Source of the DNA: Pseudomonadota bacterium
Lineage (GTDB): Bacteria; Tectomicrobia; Entotheonellia; Entotheonellales; Entotheonellaceae
Length of the DNA stretch: 41,526 bases
Assembly: GCA_005777235.1 (NCBI GenBank)
Contig: SXND01000046.1
Location: 1-41,526 of the forward strand
Reading direction: 5' to 3'
Shown here: positions 1 to 9,440 of the stretch, piece by piece
Numbering within the stretch: the stretch's first letter is position 1
Layout: each line of letters opens with the position of its first letter
Program-made: the position numbers and the translations under genes
The notes under the pieces: model-generated
The model's database searches: none
Seen by the model: only the letters and a program-made list of their open reading frames with translations
Told to the model about the DNA's origin: nothing

Positions 1-56
1 CTTGCAGCGTTGTTTTCATAATGAGAGATTATATCAATAAGAGAATCTCGTGGCAA

Positions 57-131
57 CCCCTAGGGCTCAAGCCAGGGAAAGCGTTTCCTCCACTGCCGTT
101 CACACGGCGTGGCTTCCACGGGCTCAAGCCC
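57..131. repeat. Two small hairpins resembling the TnpB-element end hairpin
   Basis: Positions 57-77 read CCCCTAGGGCTCAAGCCAGGG, close to the hairpin at both ends of the TnpB element further along (29014-29034 and 30422-30442). Positions 120-131 form a perfect GGGCT-CA-AGCCC hairpin. No gene is seen in 1-196. This may be a remnant of a similar element or the downstream flank of the chemotaxis operon. The match is short, so the link to the transposon is tentative. Confidence 0.3.
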
Positions 132-196
132 TATTCTGTGAAAAACCAGGTCATACCATCCGTCGTCGAGGCGCGGGCCTCTGGTCGGTGCGGGTC

Positions 197-1147
197 TCAG
201 GCCAGGCTGGAAACCGTGCCGGTGAGGTCTGTTGGGGCGACACGCCGGTAAATCAGCGCATCTGCTAAACGCACGGACTGGACACCGGGGAGCTGCAACC
301 CCACGACCTCCGCGGGTCCGAGGAGCAGATAGCCGCCTACCCGTAAATGCTGGCAGAGGCGTTGCACAATCTCCACGCGGCTCTCACGCGAAAAATAAAT
401 CAGCACATTCTGACAAAAAATCACATCCATCCCCCCCACGAGACCGTGCAGCCCAGGGAGTGGGGGCAGCGGAAAGGTCGTCGGATCACAGAGGTTGATG
501 TAGCGAAACTCCACGAGGGCCCGGACCCGCGCGTTGACCTCGTACATGACCGTGCTTTCATCGTACATCACCGTAAAGTACTGTTGGCGATAGTAGTCCG
601 GCAGCTGACGTAACTCATGCCGTTTGTACTGCCCACAACGCGCCTTGGCCAGGGCCTGTTGGCTAATATCAGACCCCAGGACTTTGACGTGAAAGTCCTG
701 CGCCTGCGTCCGCTGCGATTCCAGAAATGTCATGGCGAGCGAATAGGCCTCCTGACCGGTGGCACACCCGGCACTCCACATGCAGAGCGTCCGCGCACGT
801 TTGGGCTCACCGAGCAACGCAGGCAGCACGTGCGTCACCAAGGCGTGATAGGAGGGTTGATGCCGAAAAAAGCTGGTCTCATGGTTCAGTAAGAGTTCGA
901 GCAACACCTTCCACTCACGGTCACCGCCTGGATGGAACAGCACATAGTTGTAATACTCGCCGTAACTCCGCATGTGATGCAGCCGTAGGCGTTCCCACAA
1001 GCTCTGGCGCAACAGGCGCAAGCGACTTTCCGAGAAGAATAAGCCGCACCGTTGCTGGATAAGCGCCTGCCAGAGCTCATACTCCAGCGCAGACAGCTCT
1101 AGTGGAGGTATCGGCGGCGAGGTCGAAGACATGCGGCTCCTACTCAC
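197..1147 (-). CDS. cheR: CheR-type chemotaxis protein methyltransferase
   Basis: SAM-dependent methyltransferase that adds methyl groups to glutamates of chemoreceptors in the cytoplasm, opposing CheB. The 316-residue product has an alpha-helical N-terminal CheR domain (about 20-75), the NHETSFFR segment, a SAM-binding motif [16 protein letters not shown] typical of CheR, LGSDIS at the second SAM strand, and [10 protein letters not shown] late in the fold. The start is GTG at 1147-1145, which overlaps the TGA of the upstream chemoreceptor gene (GTGA overlap) and indicates translational coupling. An internal ATG at 1132 is the alternative start. It is the last visible gene of a leftward run with an MCP and CheB. 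Identity is secure. Whether it serves flagellar motility or another chemosensory output cannot be told, because no cheA or cheW is in the window. Confidence 0.93.
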   Translation of the reverse strand: MSRSRMSSTSPPIPPLELSALEYELWQALIQQRCGLFFSESRLRLLRQSLWERLRLHHMRSYGEYYNYVLFHPGGDREWKVLLELLLNHETSFFRHQPSYHALVTHVLPALLGEPKRARTLCMWSAGCATGQEAYSLAMTFLESQRTQAQDFHVKVLGSDISQQALAKARCGQYKRHELRQLPDYYRQQYFTVMYDESTVMYEVNARVRALVEFRYINLCDPTTFPLPPLPGLHGLVGGMDVIFCQNVLIYFSRESRVEIVQRLCQHLRVGGYLLLGPAEVVGLQLPGVQSVRLADALIYRRVAPTDLTGTVSSLA

Positions 1148-2502
1148 GCACCTACGCGGTGCCCATGGCGCGTTCTGGCGAGCTGAAACATACTCACAGA
1201 CATGCGAAGCTCATCGGCGAGAAGCGCTAAGTTATTAATCGACGCGGCCGCCTGGATGGTCCCCGCCGCCATCTGTTGGGTCACCTCGGCAATGTCTCCC
1301 ATCGCTTTGGAGAGACTCTCGGAGCCACGGGCCTGTTGCCGCGACGCCTGAGAAATGGACTGAATGATCTCCGCCAGGCGCTCGGAGACCCCTTCGATTT
1401 CGCTCAGCGCCTGCCCCGCCTCATCGGCCAGGTGGGAGCCGAACACGACTTCATGGGTGCTTTGCTCCATGGCCGTCACGGCCGCGGTCGTCTCGCTTTG
1501 GATCGCCGTCACGAGGTGGGTAATTTGTCGCGTTGCCGTGGTGGCACGCTGGGCGAGCCGTTCGACTTCCTGCGCCACCACGGCGAAGCCCTGCCCCGCC
1601 TCGCCGGCGAGCGCCGCTTCGATCGAAGCATTGAGGGCCAACACGCTGGTACGGTCGGCAATGTCACCAATCACTTGCACAATCTCATTAATCTCCTGCG
1701 ACCGTTCCCCCAGACTCTTGATGCGTGCGGCAGTTTCCTGCACCTGGATGCGAATACGGTGCATGCCCTCAATGGTATTCTGGACCGCCCGTGCCCCCTG
1801 TTTGGCATTGCTCAGGGCCTGCTCGGCCACCGTCGCCGACAGGGTGGCGTGCTCGGAGACGTCTTGGATCGAGACCACCATCTCGTCGAGCGCGGCGGAA
1901 CTCTCCACAATTTGTGTGGACTGCGCGGTGCTGCCGTCGGCCAGATGATCCGCGTTGGCCTGGATTTCGTGCGCTGCCGAACTCAATTGTAACACCGCCT
2001 CTTGCACATGCCCGACGATATTACGTAACTGCTCCACCATCGTATTGAAGGCTGCGGCAATGGATTCGGTGGCAGGAATAGTCGTGAGCACTTCGACCGA
2101 GAGATTGCCGCGGGCCACTTCAGACACCTCGGCCAACAAGACGCGCAGGGCATCAGCCACTTGTTCGGAGTCGGCGCGTGCTGCCGCGTTTTGCTGCAGC
2201 AAGCTGGTGCATATGCGATCATACCCCGCTACGAGCATGTGGATGTCGTCAACCTCTTGCATCGATTCGTTGGCAGGACGCAGCTGTTCATAGGCCGTCT
2301 GCAACGCCGTGAGCGGTTGGGCCAGCGTATAGTGGCTGCTGAGCGCTGTGACGCCAGCCAAAGCGGTGGCTCCCACCAGAATGACCACCAGACTGACAGG
2401 TATGCTCGGCCTATAGGCCATGCACACGGCACTGAGTCCAAGGATAGCCACGGCACTCAGAGCGACAGACCAGACTATCTTTGCCTGCATGGATCGTATC
2501 AT
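1144..2502 (-). CDS. Methyl-accepting chemotaxis protein (chemoreceptor)
   Basis: Inner-membrane chemoreceptor that controls a CheA kinase through its cytoplasmic coiled coil. The 452 residues start with two closely spaced hydrophobic helices (about 8-30 and 35-58) separated only by a short polar loop, so there is essentially no periplasmic ligand domain. A HAMP-like stretch follows (about 60-180), then the long methylation helices. The signalling tip around residues 280-315 contains [20 protein letters not shown] followed by [13 protein letters not shown], the family hallmark. A plausible Shine-Dalgarno (AAGGGATGG) precedes the ATG. Its stop overlaps the cheR start. The missing sensor domain suggests it senses an intracellular or membrane state, or depends on another sensor; that part is inference. 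Confidence 0.93.
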   Translation of the reverse strand: MIRSMQAKIVWSVALSAVAILGLSAVCMAYRPSIPVSLVVILVGATALAGVTALSSHYTLAQPLTALQTAYEQLRPANESMQEVDDIHMLVAGYDRICTSLLQQNAAARADSEQVADALRVLLAEVSEVARGNLSVEVLTTIPATESIAAAFNTMVEQLRNIVGHVQEAVLQLSSAAHEIQANADHLADGSTAQSTQIVESSAALDEMVVSIQDVSEHATLSATVAEQALSNAKQGARAVQNTIEGMHRIRIQVQETAARIKSLGERSQEINEIVQVIGDIADRTSVLALNASIEAALAGEAGQGFAVVAQEVERLAQRATTATRQITHLVTAIQSETTAAVTAMEQSTHEVVFGSHLADEAGQALSEIEGVSERLAEIIQSISQASRQQARGSESLSKAMGDIAEVTQQMAAGTIQAAASINNLALLADELRMSVSMFQLARTRHGHRVGA

Positions 2503-2654
2503 GGTTCCATCCCTTGGGCTCTCGCTCTGGTATCTCGACCGACATGGATTAGAGCCTTTGATTCTCTAGGCAGTACTTGTGTCACGGCAAGCGGGGTATC
2601 GCCCTGCCTGCACCTGTCTGGGTGGCACGTGAGGCCCGCGGCCAGACCCCTCAC

Positions 2655-3734
2655 TTACCGTAGGGCACGTGCACCAAGCAACAAGCGCTGTGCAATGCTA
2701 CTGGGAGTGCCAATGTAATCCACTGCGCCCGTGGCGACGGCTTGGTGCGGCATCCCATCCACCACACAACTGGCAGCATCCTGCGCACAGGTCATGCCCC
2801 CCTGGGTCCGGATAGCCAGCAGGCCCATGGCGCCGTCTGCACCCATGCCGGTGAGGATAATACCCTCGCTCCGTGCCCCATAGCGCTGCGCCACCGATTG
2901 CATCGTCACATCAATCGCTGGCCGATGCCCCCCCACCTCTGGTTCCTGGGTGAGTTGGATCCGTCCGTCAGGACCGACGAGGAGATGCAGGCCTCCAGGG
3001 GCCACCAGGACTGTGCCATGCGCCAGACGGTCCCCGTCGACCGCTTCACGCACGTGCAAAGGCACCGTCCGATCTAATTGGGCTGCGAGCACGGTGGTAA
3101 AGGCCTCCGGCATGTGCTGGACAACGATCACGGCTGCGGCAAAATCCGCCGGTAAACCGCTCAGCAGCTCGCGTAGCGCGGTAGGACCCCCTGTAGAAGC
3201 CCCGATCACAATCACACGGGTGATCGTACTGGGCCCGTCTTCGCTGGGAGGCACGGTCTTGACGATCGCGGTGGGGGTGAGGCGCTGCCCCGGGGTGCGG
3301 CTCGGTGTACGGCGCACGTGGAGCGAGCGAATCACGCGGATACGGGACGCAGCGCGTATCTTGGCGACCAGCCCATGGTCGAGCGCGTCCGGTACGGTTC
3401 CAGGCGGGTGTTTCTGGACAAAATCCACGGCCCCCAGGCTGAGCCCTTGGAGGGTCAGGGCTGCCGCCTCTCGACTGCTCCCGCTCAGGAGCACGACCGG
3501 GGTGGGGCACTCATGCATGATCTTGTCCAACACGTCGAGACCACTCATGTCCGGCAATTCGAGGCCTAAGGTAATCACATTGGGACGCAGTGTATGCACC
3601 ATGGCGAGCACGCGGGCTCCATGGTGCGCTGTGCCAACGACGTGGAAATCCAGCGCATCGGTGAGATACGAGGCGAGGAGACGGCACACATACGGCGAAT
3701 CATCGACAACAAGCACGCGAATAGGAACTTCCAT
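2655..3734 (-). CDS. cheB: CheB-type protein-glutamate methylesterase with receiver lacking the phospho-acceptor Asp
   Basis: CheB removes methyl groups from chemoreceptors and deamidates glutamines. The 359 residues comprise an N-terminal receiver (1-120), a linker and a C-terminal methylesterase. The catalytic triad is visible: Ser in GASTGGP (about 179), His in VVQHMPE (about 206) and Asp in GMGADGAM (about 299). The receiver keeps the acidic pair VVDDS (11-12) and the Lys in VQKH. The position that should be Asp in the usual TLDVEMP motif is Gly57 (TLGLELP). The codon is GGC where GAC would be expected, a one-base difference. The family is normally activated by CheA phosphorylation at that Asp, so this copy is predicted to be phosphorylation-independent or dead in regulation while keeping the esterase. 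The Shine-Dalgarno is weak. It lies 152 bp upstream of the MCP start. Confidence 0.93.
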   Translation of the reverse strand: MEVPIRVLVVDDSPYVCRLLASYLTDALDFHVVGTAHHGARVLAMVHTLRPNVITLGLELPDMSGLDVLDKIMHECPTPVVLLSGSSREAAALTLQGLSLGAVDFVQKHPPGTVPDALDHGLVAKIRAASRIRVIRSLHVRRTPSRTPGQRLTPTAIVKTVPPSEDGPSTITRVIVIGASTGGPTALRELLSGLPADFAAAVIVVQHMPEAFTTVLAAQLDRTVPLHVREAVDGDRLAHGTVLVAPGGLHLLVGPDGRIQLTQEPEVGGHRPAIDVTMQSVAQRYGARSEGIILTGMGADGAMGLLAIRTQGGMTCAQDAASCVVDGMPHQAVATGAVDYIGTPSSIAQRLLLGARALR

Positions 3735-4135
3735 ACTACTCTTGAGTCCTCACCTGAGAGGACGTGATACGTGATGCCACGTCTCTGACGGTCAACACTG
3801 GCGGAGGAGAGAGCCGAGGCGCCGCACGTCGCACCAACAGCTGGAGGGGAGGGCACGCCGCCATCATGACGCTCCTGTGCAAGGCTCCACCACGGAGGCG
3901 CAGGGTGCCCCTGCCATGACTCGTAAACGTATATGGGCGCATTGCAAGAAAAGAAATGTGCAAGATCGAATAGGCCTCAGACCTGAACATGCTATGTGGT
4001 GCCATAAAGCGACATGGTACCACGGGCTTGGGGTACGGCGCCTGTAAAAAGTGACGCGGTGCGGTGGGCCGTGGTTGACAGCCCATCCTGGGCTCCAGAC
4101 AGCGCACGGTTGTCTCGCTGTCTCCACGCCCCTGT
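3735..4135. other. Gene-free gap upstream of cheB
   Basis: No convincing reading frame lies in these 401 bases; the open frames are shadows with unnatural composition. A small hairpin GTCCTC-acctga-GAGGAC (3746-3763) sits just upstream of the cheB start on the leftward strand. The gap is a plausible place for a cheB promoter, but no clear -35/-10 pair was identified. Confidence 0.4.
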
Positions 4136-4786
4136 TCAGCTCGCTTCGGATGCTGGAGTCGTCTGCAGCCTCTGCAAGGCGTGCACCAGATTGACGAAGA
4201 AACCCGTATACACCGTGCGCCATTGCTGTTGGAATCCGGGCGCATGAAACGCTTTGACACACACATTGAGACAGATGTTGATAATCCGCACGAGATCCTG
4301 ACTGAGGTGTTCAAAGGTTGCGGGAGGGATGACCGCACCACGCCGCAGGTGCAACTGCTCGAAAATGGCCATGGAGAGCCGCCCATCACGCACGTGGCCC
4401 AGGCCCAGACACACATAATGCGTGCGGCCGCGGGTCAGCAGAACGTTGAGCGTACAATGGCGCGCCTGGGCTATAGCGAGTTTCTCGGTAAAGTCCACAA
4501 TGCAGTTGACCACCTGCACCAGATACTCCAAGGCCAAGGCCTGTGACGCGCGCATCATCGTATCCGTCAAGCGAATGCTAAATTGCTCCAGCTGCGATAA
4601 GAGCACCATCGAGTCATACTCCAGGGCCATATCGTCCTCGCTCTCCTCTGCAGCACGTAGTCCTGTGGGCACTTCACGCGTTGCCATGGCCTGAGGCGAG
4701 CCAGTGGTGTCGCTTTGGGGGGACGTGGCCGATGGATACGCACGCAGAACCTCTGCGACTCTACTTACCGGCGATGTTTCTGCCAT
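4136..4786 (-). CDS. Uncharacterised protein in chemotaxis gene cluster
   Basis: A 216-residue soluble protein that I do not recognise. The first 50 residues are low-complexity and polar. The rest looks alpha-helical with several cysteines (IVDFTEKLAIAQARHC, IINICLNVCVKAF). The ATG at 4786 is chosen because AGAGGG lies a few bases upstream. This start makes it overlap the end of the upstream response-regulator gene by 22 bases, so the two are probably translationally coupled. No signal peptide or membrane span is visible. The setting suggests an accessory signalling role, for example a partner or output of the CheY-like protein, but this is inference from position only. Confidence 0.7.
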   Translation of the reverse strand: MAETSPVSRVAEVLRAYPSATSPQSDTTGSPQAMATREVPTGLRAAEESEDDMALEYDSMVLLSQLEQFSIRLTDTMMRASQALALEYLVQVVNCIVDFTEKLAIAQARHCTLNVLLTRGRTHYVCLGLGHVRDGRLSMAIFEQLHLRRGAVIPPATFEHLSQDLVRIINICLNVCVKAFHAPGFQQQWRTVYTGFFVNLVHALQRLQTTPASEAS

Positions 4787-5199
4787 AAGCCCTCTCGCAC
4801 ATACAGGCCACTGCCGCAGTACTTTGCAACGCATTGGCGGATCGTTTCTGGCTCAAACGGTTTCGTGATATACTCTTCGGCACCTGCAAGGCGTCCCATA
4901 ACACGGTCAAAGACATGATGACTGCCTGAGAGCATGGCCACGGGGACACGCCGGAGATAGCGATGCTCTTTAATGATTTTGCATACGTCCAAGCCATCCA
5001 TGCCTGGCAGCGTAATATCCAGGAAGATCAACGCTGGCACGAACTCGCGCAAAACATGCAGTGCCTCAAGGGCACTCCGTACACGCACGGAGTCATACCC
5101 CAGGCGATGCAAGATCAAAGCCATGAGATTCCGCACCGTCTGGCTATCGTCCACCACCATGACGATTTGGGGTGTTGAGGTCTCTGCCATGCTCTTCAT
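4765..5199 (-). CDS. CheY-like single-domain response regulator
   Basis: Stand-alone receiver domain of 144 residues. It would be phosphorylated by a histidine kinase and pass the signal by protein contact, since no DNA-binding or enzymatic output domain follows. The receiver hallmarks are intact: acidic pair VVDDS near residues 16-17, phospho-acceptor Asp in IFLDITLPGMDG, Ser/Thr switch in AMLSGS and the conserved Lys in YITKPFEP. The start may be the ATG at 5199 or the in-frame ATG at 5190; neither has a strong ribosome site. A 23-residue tail (VREGLWQKHRR at its end) extends past the usual fold and overlaps the next gene. Its intact Asp contrasts with the neighbouring CheB receiver, which lacks it. 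Confidence 0.88.
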   Translation of the reverse strand: MKSMAETSTPQIVMVVDDSQTVRNLMALILHRLGYDSVRVRSALEALHVLREFVPALIFLDITLPGMDGLDVCKIIKEHRYLRRVPVAMLSGSHHVFDRVMGRLAGAEEYITKPFEPETIRQCVAKYCGSGLYVREGLWQKHRR

Positions 5200-5397
5200 T
5201 CTCAGTGGTGGAGCGCCCTAGCGCTCTATCGAGCCTCCGCGGCGCTGCGTGTGTCCCTCGCGCGCGGGACAATCGCGGGAAATCTCTGAGGAGTCGTGTC
5301 GTCTCCTCCACAAAACGGCCTGGTCAACCCTGTCGAGGCTTGACGTCAATCATCAACGCCACGGGCACGTCCATCCTCCACACGTCGTCCCCGCCAT

Positions 5398-5799
5398 TTA
5401 GAGCAGCGCCAGAATGTCAGGCACCTGATTGCGTAGCATAGCAAAACCCAGGCCTTGATTGGCATCTTTCTGGGTCACCAAGACTGCCAGCACTTGCTTG
5501 TCGCGAATCAGCTTCATGAAATGAAACACTACCACCGATGAGATAAAAATCTCTTCAAAGCTCTCCTGGAGCGGCGCTCCTCGCTGCCGGCCTAACAATT
5601 CTTCCACCCGTTTGACTGTACGTCCACGAAACATTTCGACAGAGGCAGCGGCTACAGCCTCGAGATACTCCGGCGTGAAGTGCGGTACAAGGTGATACAC
5701 CCCCAATAGCATGCCAGTATGCACATCGACTACGGCACTGGCGAGCCCGCCGTAGACGCCTTCCACCATACTGCGACAGACATCCGTCAGTGTGGCCAT
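5398..5799 (-). CDS. Probable roadblock/LC7-like small protein
   Basis: A 133-residue cytoplasmic protein. The pattern fits the roadblock/LC7 (longin-like) fold: an early strand GGLASAVVDVHTGMLLG resembling the 'vdr-G-vl' strand, a central helix EYLEAVAAASVEMF, and the closing pair HFMKLIRDKQVLAVLVTQKDANQGLGFAMLRNQ. In bacteria such proteins often bind small GTPases or act in signalling clusters. A good ribosome site (GAAGGGAGA) precedes the ATG at 5799. It is the first gene of the leftward signalling run, about 200 bp ahead of the response regulator. No MglA-type GTPase is visible nearby. The assignment rests on fold-like pattern only; a generic signalling protein is the alternative. Confidence 0.55.
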   Translation of the reverse strand: MATLTDVCRSMVEGVYGGLASAVVDVHTGMLLGVYHLVPHFTPEYLEAVAAASVEMFRGRTVKRVEELLGRQRGAPLQESFEEIFISSVVVFHFMKLIRDKQVLAVLVTQKDANQGLGFAMLRNQVPDILALL

Positions 5800-5990
5800 G
5801 CCATCTCCCTTCCACAGGTGTCGCTGCCCACGGTGTCACTCCCACGCGACGCGGCGAGCCGTCAGGCAGGGTGCCTCAAACATGCAAGCCAGTGCGTGTC
5901 CATGCTGCGCCGATGGGAGCAGCTAGCGTACAGAAGCTCACCAATATCGTCAAGGTGAGGTAACAGGCGCGGCCCAGACGCGCACAGCGC

Positions 5991-8420
5991 TTACTGCGCC
6001 TCAGGGACGAAGGCCGTGCCCAGCACTTCGTCGATCATCTCCACCGGCACAAACGTTAACGCCTGGCGCACCTCCTCGGGCAGCGCCTCCAAGTCACGCT
6101 CGTTGCGTTTGGGCAAAATCACCGTGGTCAGCCCGGCCCGATGCGCTGCCAGGACTTTCATTTTCACGCCACCGACAGGCAGCACGCGCCCGCGCAGGGT
6201 GATTTCCCCCGTCATGCCGACATCATGCCGTACGGGTCGATTGGTCAACAGACTGGTGAGCGCGGTGACCATGGCGACCCCTGCGGAGGGCCCATCTTTT
6301 GGAATCGCCCCGGCAGGGACATGCACATGGATGTCGGTGTGGGCGAATACCTCCGGATCGACGCCCAGTTCCAGCGCCTTGGCGCGTACGTAGCTATGGG
6401 CAATCTGGGCGCTCTCGCGCATCACATCCCCGAGTTGGCCGGTGAGCGTCAGCGTGCCCTTGCCCTGCATGCGGGTCACTTCAATGTAGAGAATGTCCCC
6501 GCCGGTGGCCGTGACCGCCAGACCTGTGGCAATACCGGGCAAAATGAGGTGCTCGTGCATTTCCGAGAGAAACTGCTCATGCTTCAGGTAGTCCACGACC
6601 CGTGCTGGGGTTACCTCCACCTGCGCCGTCTCCTGCGCCGTCTCCTGCGCCGTAATCTGCACCGCGACTTTCCGGCACACGGTGCCCAGGCGGCGTTCGA
6701 GATGACGCACCCCGGCTTCGCGGGTGTACTCGCGGATCACTTTCCCCAGCGCCTCATCCGTAAAGGTGACTTCCTCGGGCCGTAAGCCATTGGCCTGGCG
6801 TTGCCGCGGCACCAAGTACGTCTGGGCAATACGCAGTTTCTCGTACTCCGTATAGCCGTCAAGCTGGATGATCTCCATACGGTCGCGCAAGGGTTCTGGG
6901 ATAGTTTCTAATTGATTAGCGGTGGTAATGAACATGACATCGCTGAGGTCGAAATCGACGTCGAGATAATGATCGCGAAAGGCTTTATTTTGGGCCGGGT
7001 CGAGCACTTCGAGCAGGGCGCTACTCGGATCACCGCGCCAATCCTGACCGACTTTGTCGATCTCGTCCAGCATAAAGACCGGGTTGCGCGTGCCGGCGCG
7101 CTTAAGAGCCTGGATGACGCGACCGGGCATGGCGCCAATATACGTGCGGCGATGGACGCGGATCTCCGCTTCGTCGCGCATACCCCCCAGGCTCATGCGC
7201 GAGAATTTGCGCCCCAAAGCCCGCGCAATGCTCTGCCCCAGGCTGGTCTTGCCGACGCCCGGCGGCCCAGCAAAGCACAAGATGGCCCCCATGGCTGCGT
7301 GGGTGGGGCTTGCAGCCGCCGTGCCATTGCTGGCCTCGGCGGGCTCCTGGCGGTCGGCGTGCAATTTGCGCACCGCTAAAAATTCCAGGATGCGATCTTT
7401 CACCTCTTGCAGGTCGTAGTGGTCCTCATCCAGCACCACGCGGGCCTGCGGAATATCGAGCTGGTCGGTGCTCAGCACCTGCCACGGCAGGGTCACCAGC
7501 CAGTCGAGATACGACTTGATGATGCCATACTCTGCCGCCTGTGGCGGCAGGCTCTCCAGGCGTTGTAATTCGCGTAGGGCTTCTTTCCTGGCTTCGTCGG
7601 GGAGTTGCGCAGCGTCGATTTTCTGACGGTAGTCGTCGGCGGTGACATGACTTTCGTCGGTGTTCCCCAGTTCTTTCTGGATAGCTCTGAGCTGCTGGCG
7701 CAGGTAGTACTCGCGCTGCGCTTTATCCATTTCTTCACGGGCTTCAGTCTGGATTTTGTGGCGCAGCCCTAACACTTCCTTTTCATGGCTGAGATGCGTG
7801 ATCAGGCGGCGAAACTTGTCCTTGACGCTGTCCATGGCGAGAATTTGCTGGCCCTCAGAGACCGCGAGGCGCGCCATGGCGGCCACCATATAGGCCAGGA
7901 GGCGCGGGTCGTGCACCTGCCCCAGGAAGTCGCGCAGCTCGCGTGGTACGTGTGGCGACAGTGCGACCACGTGCTGCGCCAGGTCGCGCAAGGTGCCCTG
8001 CAGGGCTTCCATCTCAACATCCGTCTCGACCACATCCGAGGCGACCTCAATGCGGGCGCGTAAGTAGGGTAGCGTTTGCACCCACTCGGTGACGCGAAAG
8101 CGTTCGATGCCCTGCACCACCACCTGCAAGGTATTATCCTGGGCACGTGAGACGTTCTGGATATTGGCCATGGTGCCAATGTCGTAGGTCTGCCCTGGCC
8201 CTGGCTCTTCGACTGTATTGTCTGGCATGCCCACCAGCCCGATGAGGCGATCGCCTTGCAGGGCTTCTTCAATCAAGCGAATAGAGCGTGGGATGCCAAT
8301 GGCCAGTGGCATGACGGAAAAGGGATAGGCCATCGTACTGCGCAGCGGCAGAATCGGCAGCTCGCTGGGGATGGTGGTCAGGCGGGTGGTTTGCGCATCC
8401 GGTTGCATAAAATTCGCCAT
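5991..8420 (-). CDS. lon: Lon ATP-dependent protease
   Basis: Cytoplasmic AAA+ serine protease that degrades misfolded and regulatory proteins. The 809 residues hold an N-terminal substrate-recognition (LAN) domain starting at LPILPLRS, a coiled-coil middle, the ATPase with Walker A GPPGVGKTS (about 384), Walker B FMLDEIDK, and the protease domain with the Ser-Lys dyad: Ser in PKDGPSAG (about 711) and Lys in GGVKMK (about 752). The start is placed at 8420 because AAAGGGGGA precedes it; 40 upstream codons are open but lack family similarity. A 12-base tandem repeat near 6628-6652 encodes a TAQE repeat in a variable loop between ATPase and protease domains. The gene begins 16 bases after the stop of the radical SAM gene, so they are probably cotranscribed. 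Confidence 0.96.
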   Translation of the reverse strand: MANFMQPDAQTTRLTTIPSELPILPLRSTMAYPFSVMPLAIGIPRSIRLIEEALQGDRLIGLVGMPDNTVEEPGPGQTYDIGTMANIQNVSRAQDNTLQVVVQGIERFRVTEWVQTLPYLRARIEVASDVVETDVEMEALQGTLRDLAQHVVALSPHVPRELRDFLGQVHDPRLLAYMVAAMARLAVSEGQQILAMDSVKDKFRRLITHLSHEKEVLGLRHKIQTEAREEMDKAQREYYLRQQLRAIQKELGNTDESHVTADDYRQKIDAAQLPDEARKEALRELQRLESLPPQAAEYGIIKSYLDWLVTLPWQVLSTDQLDIPQARVVLDEDHYDLQEVKDRILEFLAVRKLHADRQEPAEASNGTAAASPTHAAMGAILCFAGPPGVGKTSLGQSIARALGRKFSRMSLGGMRDEAEIRVHRRTYIGAMPGRVIQALKRAGTRNPVFMLDEIDKVGQDWRGDPSSALLEVLDPAQNKAFRDHYLDVDFDLSDVMFITTANQLETIPEPLRDRMEIIQLDGYTEYEKLRIAQTYLVPRQRQANGLRPEEVTFTDEALGKVIREYTREAGVRHLERRLGTVCRKVAVQITAQETAQETAQVEVTPARVVDYLKHEQFLSEMHEHLILPGIATGLAVTATGGDILYIEVTRMQGKGTLTLTGQLGDVMRESAQIAHSYVRAKALELGVDPEVFAHTDIHVHVPAGAIPKDGPSAGVAMVTALTSLLTNRPVRHDVGMTGEITLRGRVLPVGGVKMKVLAAHRAGLTTVILPKRNERDLEALPEEVRQALTFVPVEMIDEVLGTAFVPEAQ

Positions 8421-8436
8421 GGGGCTCCCCCTTTCT

Positions 8437-9333
8437 CTACTCCCAGTCACTGGCCTCAGCCATATAGTCACAGGTGTCGCACAATGGCATAGCGCGATTT
8501 TTGTGCTGCAGCTTGCGGCGATATTGCTGATACTTGTCATTCATCCAGATATCTCCCAGGGTGGCGTGGGCGGTATCGCCCATAATGACTGTCGCACGCC
8601 AATCATTGCAACACAGGAGGGCCTCACCGCGATAATTGACATACATCTGTTGCGAGGGACGCTGACAGCCTAAGGCCAGGGGGGCAGCCACGTGTCGCGC
8701 CCCAGGGATGTTTCCAGAACGATTTTGTAAATCCGGCGTGGCGATTTTCGCGACAAAACGTGGTTCCCAGAAGGACATATCGCGGCAATTGAGCAGTCGC
8801 ATGCGGCGCGGCAGGTCGGTACCCTGGAAGAAAGGATTGCTATAGCCGGTGCGCAGGGTGATGTCGGGACGCCGGGTCACCAGGCGCGTGGCCAAGGCGA
8901 CATGCGCGGCGTGTTGGGCTGGGCTGTCATAGGCGTTGAGGTCGAGGCTGTTCAAGCCCGCGTCATAGAGGCGCTCCAGCAGGTGTTCCGAGACGGCATC
9001 GCCGTTGGTATTGATGGCAATCCACGCCGCTGGGCACTGCGCCCGGGTATACGCCAGCAGGTCGGGCAGGCGTTTATCGAGCAGGGATTCGTTCATTAAA
9101 TAGGGCGAAATACGTCCGGTGTAGTGCAGCGCCTGCAACTGGTCAATGACGCGGTGATAGACGGCCAGTGGCATCAAGGCCTTCTCAAGGGGAAATTTCC
9201 CGGATGGACAGAAGGCGCAGCTCCGGTTGCACCAGGAGACAGTCTGGATCTGAATGCGGCTGAACAGGGGTACAGGGTCCAGCCCCTGCTCCTGCCCAGA
9301 CACTGCAGTAGAGGATTGTATAAGCGTTGGCAT
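8437..9333 (-). CDS. Radical SAM protein with SPASM-like C-terminus
   Basis: A 298-residue radical SAM enzyme. The 4Fe-4S/SAM motif is CNRSCAFC (residues about 35-42), followed by a TIM-barrel pattern with NTNGD and LDLNAYD. The C-terminal part has additional cysteines (LGCQRPSQQMYV, ALLCCNDWR, LCDTCDY) as in SPASM-type auxiliary cluster domains, together with the typical GDIWMNDKYQQYR element. Family members modify peptides or small molecules through a 5'-deoxyadenosyl radical; the substrate here is unknown. A strong ribosome site (GAGGAGA) precedes the ATG. No precursor peptide is obvious beside it. The immediate downstream neighbour is lon, an unusual pairing. Confidence 0.88.
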   Translation of the reverse strand: MPTLIQSSTAVSGQEQGLDPVPLFSRIQIQTVSWCNRSCAFCPSGKFPLEKALMPLAVYHRVIDQLQALHYTGRISPYLMNESLLDKRLPDLLAYTRAQCPAAWIAINTNGDAVSEHLLERLYDAGLNSLDLNAYDSPAQHAAHVALATRLVTRRPDITLRTGYSNPFFQGTDLPRRMRLLNCRDMSFWEPRFVAKIATPDLQNRSGNIPGARHVAAPLALGCQRPSQQMYVNYRGEALLCCNDWRATVIMGDTAHATLGDIWMNDKYQQYRRKLQHKNRAMPLCDTCDYMAEASDWE

Positions 9334-9440
9334 GGTGGGCTGTCTCCTCTGGCAAGCCTCAAGTCACATGATGCGTGGTGGATCCTATCACATACGAGCG
9401 GGTTCGCCCAATTTCTCCGCCTGCGGTATGGAGGACGCCC

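Noticed and set aside
3736..4416. Leftward 226-codon frame upstream of cheB
   Set aside because: Composition is unlike a protein, it overlaps the better-supported unknown gene in another frame, and no ribosome site is present.
6601..6660. Tandem 12-base repeat inside lon as a CRISPR-like or regulatory repeat
   Set aside because: It is a short in-frame coding repeat (TAQE) in a variable loop, with no spacers.
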